In this document: positions 1-8,121 of the stretch, piece after piece
How the letters are laid out: every line of letters begins with the position of its first letter
Numbering within the stretch: the stretch's first letter is position 1
Origin: Leisingera daeponensis
GTDB lineage: Bacteria > Pseudomonadota > Alphaproteobacteria > Rhodobacterales > Rhodobacteraceae
Assembly: GCF_019801465.1 (NCBI RefSeq)
Contig: NZ_JAHVJA010000008.1
Location: forward strand, 1 to 64,000
Length of the DNA stretch: 64,000 nt
Direction: 5' to 3'
The notes under the pieces: generated by a model
The model's input: only the letters and a program-made list of their open reading frames with translations
The model's database searches: none
Told to the model about the DNA's origin: nothing
Made by a program: the position numbers and the translations under genes

Positions 1-42
1 AAATCCAATAATCTCTCTAAAACGATGAAACAAAACCACTGC

Positions 43-522
<480 letters not shown>

Positions 523-580
523 TCATAGGGCACCGTTTCCGTCACACAGCGGACACAGGGAACCAAGCCAATCATCAGTG

Positions 581-1378
581 TTACTTAGCCAAGTAATTAA
601 TGAACATCTGAAACAGTTCGCTCTGACTGGATATCTCGAGGCGCCGGTAAATGTTCGAGCGGTGGATTTTGACGGTCCCTTCGGCGATGCCGAGGTGCTC
701 GGCGATGGAAAGGCTGCTGTGGCCGCGCAATATCAACTTAGTGACAGCGTGCTGAGCCGGTGTGAGCACGCTTCCAAACACCTCTTGAAAAACCTGCTCG
801 GCGTCTGCTCGGACGGGTGTTTCAACGTTGTCTGCAGCGTGCGTCAGTTGCCAATGCCGTTGAAGACTTGCAGCAACGATAGGTGTGAGCGCAGCAAGGG
901 CTGCGAATTCTTCTGAGCAAAAAGGCTGGCCTCCCCGGTTGCGCATCAGAGAGTAGGTGGCCGTGTGCTCGCCGGTCAGCCGGACCAGAAAACCGATCTC
1001 CTCGACCAGAGTGCCCGCCTCGTCCGAGATGCAGGGGTGAACCTCGCGAGAGGCCATGAATTCAGACTCGTAGAAGCCGTCGGGAGCGAGGTCACGCATG
1101 CGCCATAGCCCTTCGGGCCGGCCGGATATACTAGCCGAATAAAACGGGTCGAGCAGATAAGCACCGCGCAAATAGGAACGCAATGCCCGCCGGTCCACGG
1201 TTGCCGAGTATCCGTCATGCACCACCTTGGGCTCTGCGCGTAGACTGAAGGCAAATGCGCAGCTCATGTCGAACTCCGCACAACTTTTGGTCAATAGATC
1301 AAGAGCTTGTCCAAAGCTGGAGCCGCCAGCAGCTGAGATCAAGCCGCCAACGGTTTCCGCGTCCTGTGCGGTGATCAT
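581..1378 (-). CDS. LuxR-family transcriptional regulator (solo type)
   Basis: This 265-residue protein has a C-terminal LuxR/GerE helix-turn-helix (about residues 203-262, with LTPAQHAVTKLILRG, SIAEHLGIAEGTVKIH and NIYRRLEI). The roughly 190-residue N-terminal half is sensor-like and I do not recognise it; it does not show the conserved Trp/Asp pattern of acyl-homoserine-lactone receptors, so the ligand is unknown. The gene is transcribed away from the SDR-oxidase-EutH operon with a 150-bp shared intergenic region (1379-1528), which suggests that it regulates that operon. No receiver domain or partner kinase is next to it. Confidence 0.85.
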   Translation of the reverse strand: MITAQDAETVGGLISAAGGSSFGQALDLLTKSCAEFDMSCAFAFSLRAEPKVVHDGYSATVDRRALRSYLRGAYLLDPFYSASISGRPEGLWRMRDLAPDGFYESEFMASREVHPCISDEAGTLVEEIGFLVRLTGEHTATYSLMRNRGGQPFCSEEFAALAALTPIVAASLQRHWQLTHAADNVETPVRADAEQVFQEVFGSVLTPAQHAVTKLILRGHSSLSIAEHLGIAEGTVKIHRSNIYRRLEISSQSELFQMFINYLAK

Positions 1379-1528
1379 CGTCTGACCTCCCTTGTATAAC
1401 TTACGCCATATGGAATTTCAGTGTCCGCCTTTTAGGCTTTCCGCATCCGGCCTTGGGAAAGATCGGGTCCGTGACCCATAGACACAGAAACCGGCCGGAC
1501 AGGCAAGTCTTGGCCCAGGAGGTAAAGA

Positions 1529-2296
1529 ATGACAGGAAGACTGACCGGAAAGGTAGCTTTGATAACCGGGGGGGCGGGCGGGTGCGGCTTGGCAGCATCC
1601 GAATTATTTGCCGCCGAGGGAGCGAAAGTCGGGATCCTGGATCTGCCTGGGAGCGACGGCGAGGCCGCAGCGCGCCGTTTGCGCGACAATGGGTGCCAGG
1701 CCATTTTTGCGCCCGCCGACGTGTCGGACGCTGAGCAGGTCAGGACTGCGGTGAAGACGGTCGAAGAGACCCTTGGCCTGATTACTGTTCTGATGAACCA
1801 CGCCGGCATTCTGGCCGCTGCGCCATTTCTGGAAACTTCGGAAGAGCAGTGGGACAAGATCATGGCCGTGAATGTCAAAAGCATGTTTCTGGTAACGAAA
1901 GCAGTGCTGCCGGGGATGCTCGCAGCAGGCGGAGGCAGCGTGATCTGCACCTCTTCAATTTCGGCCATTGCCGGAACGCCGATGGAAGTTCTTTACTGCA
2001 CGAGCAAGGGCGCCTGTCACATGTTTGCCCGTGCGCTGGCCGTGGAGTTCCGCGACCGGAACATCCGATCAAACGCGATCTGCCCGGGTTTCATTGCAAC
2101 GGCACACGGTCTGCGTGAAATCGATCTCCTGAAACAGCATGGCGTCGATGTTTCCGAGAATGCCATCGCGGCCGCGCAGGGGCGCCTGTGCAAACCGGAA
2201 GAAGTCGCCAAGGCAGCACTGTTCCTGGCAAGTGATGATGCGAGTTTCGTCAATGGCGCGCATCTGTTTGCCGACAACGGTTACACCGCAATTTGA
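1529..2296 (+). CDS. Short-chain dehydrogenase/reductase (SDR, classical)
   Basis: This 255-residue protein is probably an NAD-dependent alcohol or sugar dehydrogenase. The Rossmann motif TGGAGGCG is at residues 13-20. An Asp follows beta-2 (GILDL, D38), which favours NAD over NADP. The structural motif NNAG appears as NHAG (90-93), and the catalytic set is Ser143 region, Tyr156 and Lys160 (YCTSK). The start is fixed by a strong ribosome site (AGGAGGT, about 7 nt upstream). It is the first gene of a three-gene operon with a sugar-lactone oxidase and an EutH-type permease, so its substrate is probably a polyol, sugar or amino alcohol taken up by that permease. The substrate cannot be named from sequence. 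Confidence 0.9.
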   Translation: MTGRLTGKVALITGGAGGCGLAASELFAAEGAKVGILDLPGSDGEAAARRLRDNGCQAIFAPADVSDAEQVRTAVKTVEETLGLITVLMNHAGILAAAPFLETSEEQWDKIMAVNVKSMFLVTKAVLPGMLAAGGGSVICTSSISAIAGTPMEVLYCTSKGACHMFARALAVEFRDRNIRSNAICPGFIATAHGLREIDLLKQHGVDVSENAIAAAQGRLCKPEEVAKAALFLASDDASFVNGAHLFADNGYTAI

Positions 2297-2322
2297 AACA
2301 GCAACAACAGGGAGGATTGAAT

Positions 2323-3594
2323 ATGACCACCTCATCACACGGGATGACCGTCAATGATTTTGGCGTCGACCAGGCGCATTGGCGCAATTGGGTCGGTAAT
2401 CAGGCTTGCGTCCGCGCCGCGCGTGGGGCACCGCAAAGTGAAGACGAACTCTGCGCGTTGATTGCCGAAGCGACCGGCAAGGGGATGAATGTGCGCGCCG
2501 CCGGTTCCGGGCACAGTTTCACACCCGTCGCACTGACCAATGGCCTCCATCTTACGCTAGCGAACATGACGGGCGTCAAGGGAATCGACCATGCACGTCG
2601 CCGAGTGACCGCGTCAGCCGGAACGACGATCAATGAGCTGGTGAAGGTGCTGAAAGCTGAAGGCCTGTCAATGATCAACCAGGGCGACATCGACAGCCAG
2701 GCTATAGCTGGCGCGCTGACCACCGGCACTCACGGAACCGGCGCGAAACTGCCGGTGCTGGCCGACGCCATCGTGGGCATGAAGCTGATCCAGCCTGACG
2801 GTTCGATCCTGACCGTCGACGAAAGCACGCCGGACCTTCTGTTGGCGGGCAGGGTTTCGCTGGGGACGCTCGGCGTCATCTCGGAAATGACTCTCCAGCT
2901 GCAGGATAGCTACAACCTGCACGAAAAAATCTGGCGCGAGGACTTCGAGACCGCGATGGAAATGCACGACGAGCTTGCGGAAAATCACCGGCATTTCAGC
3001 TTTTTCTGGTGCCCATATGAGGAAAGCAGGCATTGTTATTGTCTCCCCGACACTTCAGCGACTTCAAAAACCGGCCGGACCTCTGATGTCTGCGAGATGA
3101 AGGTCATGGATATCACTGAAGAAGAACCATTCGAACGTGAGTTTGAAAAGGCCGCCTACAGTTCGGATGTCTATCCCATCGAGTATGTCCCAAACTTTCA
3201 CGAGCTGGAATATGCTGTGCCGCGTGAACACGGTAAGGACGCTGTACGCGCCGTGCGCAAACTGATGCTGGAACAGTTCCCCGAGGCGATCTATCCCATA
3301 GAGTACCGCTTCACGGCCGGTGACGAAGCCTGGATGAGCCCGTTTTACCGCCAGGACAGTGTTACGGTGTCGGTCTCCGGGGAACCTGGCAAGGACTACT
3401 GGGACTACCTGCGCGCCGTGGACAAGATCCTGCGGGACTTCGGTGCTCGTCCGCATTGGGGCAAGATGCATTTTCTGACGGGCGAGGACGTAGCTGCGAT
3501 CTATCCGCGGGCAGAAAACTTCAGAAACCTGCGCCGCAAGTTGGACCCGCAGGGCTTCTATCTGAACGACCATCTTTCAGCATTGTTCGGCTGA
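2323..3594 (+). CDS. FAD-dependent sugar-1,4-lactone oxidase family protein
   Basis: This 423-residue flavoprotein is of the aldonolactone oxidase type (L-gulono-/D-arabinono-1,4-lactone oxidase, alditol oxidase). The N-terminal FAD-binding PCMH domain (about residues 20-190) carries GSGHSFTP and the NQGDID...GTHGTG segment. The C-terminal ALO domain ends with the family's HWGK motif (HWGKMHFL) and LDPQGFYLND. I start it at ATG 2323 because GGGAGGA lies just upstream; a start 30 nt earlier would overlap the SDR stop codon. Members oxidise aldono-lactones or alditols with O2. Paired with an SDR and a permease, it suggests oxidative use of a sugar acid or polyol, but substrate and product are inferred only. 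Confidence 0.85.
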   Translation: MTTSSHGMTVNDFGVDQAHWRNWVGNQACVRAARGAPQSEDELCALIAEATGKGMNVRAAGSGHSFTPVALTNGLHLTLANMTGVKGIDHARRRVTASAGTTINELVKVLKAEGLSMINQGDIDSQAIAGALTTGTHGTGAKLPVLADAIVGMKLIQPDGSILTVDESTPDLLLAGRVSLGTLGVISEMTLQLQDSYNLHEKIWREDFETAMEMHDELAENHRHFSFFWCPYEESRHCYCLPDTSATSKTGRTSDVCEMKVMDITEEEPFEREFEKAAYSSDVYPIEYVPNFHELEYAVPREHGKDAVRAVRKLMLEQFPEAIYPIEYRFTAGDEAWMSPFYRQDSVTVSVSGEPGKDYWDYLRAVDKILRDFGARPHWGKMHFLTGEDVAAIYPRAENFRNLRRKLDPQGFYLNDHLSALFG

Positions 3595-3652
3595 CCAATT
3601 GCCGGTCACGGGACGTCGAAGCCCGGTCCGACCTCCAACAGGGAGTAAGCGC

Positions 3653-4861
3653 ATGGCCTATATCGGCACCATCGTTATTTACATCATCATGGCCTCAGCC
3701 GTGGTTGGGGCTGTTGCCTCGATCATCGACAGTGAAAGCCCCCTTGGTAAGGAATTCACTGCAGGCCTTCACTCTATCGGTCACATTTTCATTCCCGTGG
3801 CAGGGATCATGGCCGCGGTTCCGTATCTTTCCGCCTTTATCAGCTCAACCATCGGCCCGGCTTTTCAGGCGGTCAACGCTGACCCGGCTATGGCGGCAAC
3901 TTCAATCATCGCCGTGGACATGGGTGGTTATCAGCTGGCCAAGGCGCTGGCCCAGTCGCACGAAGGCTGGATCATGGCGTCGGTCACCGGCTTCATGGCA
4001 GGAGCCACGATCATCTTCACAATCCCGGTCGGTCTTTCGATGCTGGAAAAGGAGGACCACCAGTATATGGCCATCGGGATCATGTGCGGGTTGCTGTCGA
4101 TCCCGGTCGGGGTTCTCGTTTCATGCCTTGCACTTGGCCTCATGGACATCGCAGTCCGTCCGGAAATCAATGCTGCCGGCAGTGCCACCTACGGTCTGGT
4201 TCTTGAAACGGCCGATGTGTTTCGCAACATTGCGCCGCTGGTCGTCTTTTGTTTGGCCCTGGCTGCCGGTCTCAAATTGTACCCTTCCTTGATGATCCGC
4301 CTGTTCCTCGCCTTCGGCCGCATCATGTATGCAGCGATCACACTGGTTCTGGTCCTGTCAATCGTGGAGTATTTCACTGGCCTCCTTTCCAGCCTTCTTG
4401 GCGGATGGGGGTTCGCGCCGATCATCGCCGATGAAGAAGATCAATTCCGGGCCTTGGAGATTGCGGGCTACATCGGCATCATGCTGTGCGGAGCTTTCCC
4501 CATGGTGTGGATGCTGAACCGGTTTTTGCAGAAACCGATGCAGAAAGTCGGCACTTGGCTCGGGCTGTCTTCCGCGGGCACTGCGGGGCTTCTGGCGGCT
4601 TCGGCCAATGTGCTCGCGATGTTCCGGCTGATCAAAGACATGCCACCTCGGGACAAGGTGCTGGTGATTTCCTTTGCAGTCTGCGGTGCGTTCATGTTCG
4701 GCGACCATCTGGCGTTTTCGGCGAATTTTCAGCCAACGATCATCCTCCCTTTGCTCTTGGGCAAAGCAGCGGGCGGCGTGGCCGGGTTCTCGCTAGCGGT
4801 TTGGGTGCTGTCCTCGGAAGACAAGCGGCAGGCCATCGCCAGTAGTGCAGGCGGCCAATGA
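3653..4861 (+). CDS. eutH: EutH-family permease (ethanolamine transporter-like)
   Basis: This 402-residue integral membrane protein has about ten hydrophobic segments. It resembles EutH of ethanolamine utilisation operons: a start of the type MAYIGTIVIYIIM, an internal AVDMGGYQLA, FTIPVGL, and a late FGDHLAF segment. ATG 3653 is preceded by GGGAG; an upstream in-frame start at 3599 has no support. No ammonia-lyase (EutBC), microcompartment or aldehyde dehydrogenase genes are nearby, so ordinary ethanolamine breakdown is unlikely to be encoded here. The cargo may be a different small amine or polyol handled by the neighbouring SDR and lactone oxidase. No terminator was seen after it. Confidence 0.8.
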   Translation: MAYIGTIVIYIIMASAVVGAVASIIDSESPLGKEFTAGLHSIGHIFIPVAGIMAAVPYLSAFISSTIGPAFQAVNADPAMAATSIIAVDMGGYQLAKALAQSHEGWIMASVTGFMAGATIIFTIPVGLSMLEKEDHQYMAIGIMCGLLSIPVGVLVSCLALGLMDIAVRPEINAAGSATYGLVLETADVFRNIAPLVVFCLALAAGLKLYPSLMIRLFLAFGRIMYAAITLVLVLSIVEYFTGLLSSLLGGWGFAPIIADEEDQFRALEIAGYIGIMLCGAFPMVWMLNRFLQKPMQKVGTWLGLSSAGTAGLLAASANVLAMFRLIKDMPPRDKVLVISFAVCGAFMFGDHLAFSANFQPTIILPLLLGKAAGGVAGFSLAVWVLSSEDKRQAIASSAGGQ

Positions 4862-5537
4862 AGATCCTGGTCTCGAAGGCGAAATGCCAATCCAAGGGAG
4901 AGACGGCGGACCGCTAACTGGTGCAAAGCCGGTGCAGTGCAAGCCGTCGTGCTTCTTGCCTTCCGCCTGTGCAACCCGGGCCGCACCGAAGTGCAGAGGA
5001 AACTAAATTTGTCAAGCAAGGCACCTAATTCAGGCAGAACTAGGTGCCATGCTTGGTACGCCTCTCAAACGAACCTTAGACCTGTTTGGGATGAAACGGT
5101 GTCTAATTCCTGCTCCTGCAACTCGCCTCCCAGGGGGGGCAGCAGTTCCCGATCTCGTATCACCTGAACGGGCTGCCTGCTGATTGGTCCGGACCATCGT
5201 GCCATGCCGCAACGGCAACCCCGGAAAACGCGCGCCCTTAGGCAGCCAGATCTTCGCACGCCGGGACAGACTGGCAGCGTGCGGAAGGCTACTAAAGTTC
5301 GTTGCACGCGGGTGGGTTGCTGGGGATCCGCGATGGGGCTGATCTCACGTGGGCGGAGTGAAGGAGTTGGATTTTCGCCGCTAAACATCGCACGCTTTGA
5401 ACTTTAGTCTAGATTTATCTTGCGGCTCATGAAAGCTCGGCCGCAGCTTCGGATAACGCTCCAACGCATTACGTTGTGTGTTAAAATGTAGGGTGCTGGT
5501 CACAAAGGCGCTTTAACTCGCACAGGGGACTTTGGGC
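4862..5537. other. Non-coding junction between two cargo modules
   Basis: There is no convincing gene in these 676 bp. The segment contains a copy of the tRNA-fMet 3'-end sequence at about 5101-5122. The minus-strand translation beside it shows VAGAG, the same tRNA-derived tail seen in the recombinase remnant at 76-522, but the rest is too decayed to recognise. Read as the scar between two successively integrated elements. Confidence 0.5.
5109..5122. repeat. att-like core repeat, copy 2
   Basis: CCTGCTCCTGCAAC matches CCTGCTCCCGCAAC of the tRNA-fMet 3' end with one mismatch. Weaker similarity continues to the left into the T-loop (TCTAATT versus TTCAAAT). It lies almost exactly midway between copies 1 and 3. 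Confidence 0.5.
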
Positions 5538-6338
5538 ATGATTACGCGAAACAAGGTTGTCGTTTCCGGTTTGACCAGCGGTCAGCCGATCGTTTTCATC
5601 CATGGCTTTGGATGTGACCAGTCGATGTGGCGGCAGGTTGTGCCAAGCCTTGCCGAAGATTTCCGGATCGTGACCTACGATCTGACGGGCATGGGGCAGT
5701 CGGATCTCTCCGCTTACGATCCGGGGCGCTATGCCGATCTTCAGGCGCATGCCGATGATCTGCTGCTAATCATTGATGAACTCGAGCTTGAAAAGGCGGT
5801 GCTGGTCGGCCACTCCATCGGTGCAACCATTGGGCTGCTCGCGGCCAATCGGGAGCCGGGGAAGGTGTCCCGGCTCGTTCTTGTTTCTCCGACGCCGTGT
5901 TTTCTGGATGACGAGTCTCATGGGTATCACGGAGGTTTTTCTCAAGGTGACCTTGAGGAGCTCATTTCGTTCCTGGACGAGAACCATCTGGGATGGTCTG
6001 CTCAAATGGCCCCAACGATCGCCGGTCAGCCCGCAGGGGCTCCCGCAGCTGACGAACTTACCAAAGGATTTTGCCGCACCGATCCTGCAATCGCCCAGCA
6101 TTTTGGCCGTGTGACTTTCTTCGCGGATGAACGGTCGGCGTTTGAAAGGGCTGCGTGTCCGGCCCTGATCCTGCATTGCGACGATGATGCTCTCGTACCG
6201 ATGCAGGTTGCCGAGTGGATGCGCGACCGGATGCCGGGCGCGACGCTGAAGGTGCTGACGGCCACCGGCCACTGCCCTCATATGACTGTCCCCTCTGACG
6301 TGGTGGCGGCAATCCGCGACTATCTCAAGGATTTCTGA
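5538..6338 (+). CDS. RsbQ-like alpha/beta hydrolase (stress-sensor type)
   Basis: This 266-residue cytosolic hydrolase belongs to the RsbQ/D14/KAI2 branch. The nucleophile elbow is GHSIG (Ser93), the acid is Asp217 in DDDALVP, and the His is H245 in the family signature GHCPHM. Other RsbQ-like stretches are HGFGCDQ, YDLTGMGQSDL, VSPTPCFLDD and CRTDPAIAQHF. In Bacillus, RsbQ works with the PAS phosphatase RsbP to sense energy stress, probably by handling a small hydrophobic signal. Here the next gene, only 5 nt downstream, is a double-PAS histidine kinase, so the pair looks like a one-to-one counterpart with a kinase output. I prefer ATG 5538 (AGGGGAC upstream) over the in-frame TTG at 5532. 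Confidence 0.9.
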   Translation: MITRNKVVVSGLTSGQPIVFIHGFGCDQSMWRQVVPSLAEDFRIVTYDLTGMGQSDLSAYDPGRYADLQAHADDLLLIIDELELEKAVLVGHSIGATIGLLAANREPGKVSRLVLVSPTPCFLDDESHGYHGGFSQGDLEELISFLDENHLGWSAQMAPTIAGQPAGAPAADELTKGFCRTDPAIAQHFGRVTFFADERSAFERAACPALILHCDDDALVPMQVAEWMRDRMPGATLKVLTATGHCPHMTVPSDVVAAIRDYLKDF

Positions 6339-6343
6339 GCGCC

Positions 6344-7684
6344 ATGGAAGACAGAGTGGATCTTCAGTCCGCTTTCGCGGAACTTTTGGAGGATGCACCC
6401 TGCGGAATCGTCGTGACGGACCCGGACGGAAGGCTGAAATATGTCAATGAAACGCTGAGCCGCTGGTTGAACCTTCCGGCCGCGGCCGAGGAAAGACCGC
6501 AACGGTTGCCTGAACTTATGACTGGCCCGGGAAGGCTGTTCTACGAGACCCATTTGGCTCCAATGATGCGCCTGCAGGGGTTCGCCCGCGAGATTTCCTG
6601 TTCTTTGAAGGTGATGAACGGCGCACCCTTTCCTGTTTTGCTCAGCGGAGTTGCGCGACACGATCCCGAGGGAAGCCCTGTCCGGTTCGACTATACCATT
6701 TTCGACGCCCGCGAACGCCGCTTGTACGAGGACCAGCTTCGGGCTGCCCGGCGTGAATCAGATGAGCTTGCAGCCATCGTCCGCACCTCGCCGAATGGTA
6801 TACTTCGTGTGCAAGAGAACGGTGTTATCCTGCGCTGGAATGCAGGCGCTGAGCGGCTCCTGGGGAGGACTTTCGAAGCTGTTCAGGGACTTTGTGTCCA
6901 GGACGAGATCCGGCTTGAGGATGACCCGGACTGGTTTGCGCGTGCAGCCGCAACCTGCAAGAGTAAGCCTGAAGCTGTGTTTGAAACAGTAGACAGTAAG
7001 GGGCAGCACTTTGAGATCACCGTGGTGCCGATCGAAGAACACGAAACCGGGGCCAAAAGAAATTACTCAATCGTCCTGCGCGACATATCCGCCCGCAAGA
7101 AGGCCGAACTCCGGTTGAAGGTCGCGATGAACGAAATGAAACATCGCATCAAGAACACCCTCACCGTCGTTGCCGGGATAGCCAAGCAAACCCTTCCAGC
7201 CGAATTCCATGCGAGCTTTACCGGCCGTCTTCAGGCGATGTCCAAGGCGCATGATATCTTGACAAGCGAGGGCCAGAAGACCGCGGACCTTATGGAACTG
7301 CTCGCACTGACAGAGGAAGAGGCCGGTGGGGCGGAACGCTTTCGCATTTCAGGGGTAACCGCGATGCTGCCATCGGAGCAGGCGACCAGTCTTTCGATGG
7401 CCCTGCACGAGCTCACGACCAACGCCCTGAAATATGGCGCTCTTTCTGAGCCAAACGGGTACGTCGAGGTCGCCTGCGAAAGCCTTGATCAAAGGGGCGG
7501 TTTACTTCGGATTGTATGGCGGGAACGTAATGGCCCGCCTGTCGTCGAGCCAACGCGTCGAGGCTTCGGCAGCAAGATGATTGACACTATCTTGAAGTTT
7601 GATCTGGGTGGAGAGGTGGAAGTGGACTACCGGCCTGATGGACTTCAGTGCGTCATCTCCTTCGGCAAGGGGAAAGAGAGGTGA
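6344..7684 (+). CDS. PAS-PAS HWE-family sensor histidine kinase
   Basis: This 446-residue kinase has no transmembrane segment. PAS domains span about residues 12-120 (APCGIVVTDPDGRLKYVN) and 145-240 (SPNGILRVQENG, ending in a PAC-like RDISARKKAE). The phosphoacceptor box is MKHRIKN with His267. The catalytic domain has HELTTNALKYGA near 355, the family's W-x-E (VWRER), and a G-box FGSKMI. HWE/HisKA_2 kinases in alphaproteobacteria often feed PhyR of the general stress response or small single-domain regulators; no response regulator is encoded next door, so its target is elsewhere. It starts 5 nt after the RsbQ-like hydrolase stop and is almost certainly cotranscribed with it. Confidence 0.9.
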   Translation: MEDRVDLQSAFAELLEDAPCGIVVTDPDGRLKYVNETLSRWLNLPAAAEERPQRLPELMTGPGRLFYETHLAPMMRLQGFAREISCSLKVMNGAPFPVLLSGVARHDPEGSPVRFDYTIFDARERRLYEDQLRAARRESDELAAIVRTSPNGILRVQENGVILRWNAGAERLLGRTFEAVQGLCVQDEIRLEDDPDWFARAAATCKSKPEAVFETVDSKGQHFEITVVPIEEHETGAKRNYSIVLRDISARKKAELRLKVAMNEMKHRIKNTLTVVAGIAKQTLPAEFHASFTGRLQAMSKAHDILTSEGQKTADLMELLALTEEEAGGAERFRISGVTAMLPSEQATSLSMALHELTTNALKYGALSEPNGYVEVACESLDQRGGLLRIVWRERNGPPVVEPTRRGFGSKMIDTILKFDLGGEVEVDYRPDGLQCVISFGKGKER

Positions 7685-7691
7685 TTTTCCA

Positions 7692-7708
7692 GTGGGGACA
7701 GTCCCCAC
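7692..7708. repeat. 17-bp palindrome after the kinase gene
   Basis: GTGGGGAC and GTCCCCAC flank a single central A. There is no T-tract after it, so it is not a standard terminator. It sits 8 nt after the kinase stop codon and may be a protein-binding site or a weak hairpin. Confidence 0.4.
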
Positions 7709-7896
7709 CTGGTTTGACGTCTTGTCTTGAAGCCTGGGCCCATAGATTTCCGCTTGTCGGTATGCCTCATTAGTCGACACGCGAGCGGTAAACATGAGCA
7801 GCGAGTGCAACGCTGCATCTTGCGCTGATGTCGAATTTGGGCTGCCTGCGCCACTTGCGGAAAGGCCGTCATCCGGCGAAGGGCAGAAGGGGCAAG

Positions 7897-8027
7897 TTCT
7901 TCACAGGCGTCACCCTTGTGAACAAACTGGATGCCGAAGCCCGCGCGGTACGCCAAGGCCGGCGGGCGGTTCTTCCTCCAACAGAGCAGCCGCTTCTACG
8001 AGCGCACCTCGTTCACCATCAACGCTT
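7897..8027 (+). pseudogene. IS21-family istB remnant, internally deleted
   Basis: Two pieces of an IstB ATPase are joined out of frame. The first reads FFTGVTLVNKLDAEARA (matching the IstB stretch before the Walker B strand). The second, in another frame from about 7950, reads AGGRFFL..SRFYERTSF, matching the later region of IstB. About 20 residues in between, including the Walker B motif, are missing, and no transposase or terminal repeats are seen. A translated extension from here into the FAD/NAD gene exists on paper, but it is not its real N-terminus. Confidence 0.6.
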
Positions 8028-8121
8028 TAGCGCCGATACTGTTCTCTGTGCTTTACAACCTTGCGCCTTGATCCCGCTGTGGCCCAAGGTGGCGGGGGTG
8101 AGCAGAGGGAAGGAAGGCATC

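Noticed and set aside
3653..4861. Complete ethanolamine utilisation locus
   Set aside because: Only the permease-like gene is present; no eutB, eutC, eutA or shell genes were found in the window.
5101..5122. A second tRNA-fMet gene
   Set aside because: Only the 3' T-arm/acceptor part is similar; there is no anticodon arm or 5' half.
7828..8121. Extra 98-residue N-terminal domain of the FAD/NAD(P) protein
   Set aside because: This part is IS21 istB debris; a ribosome site and Rossmann strand support a start at 8122.
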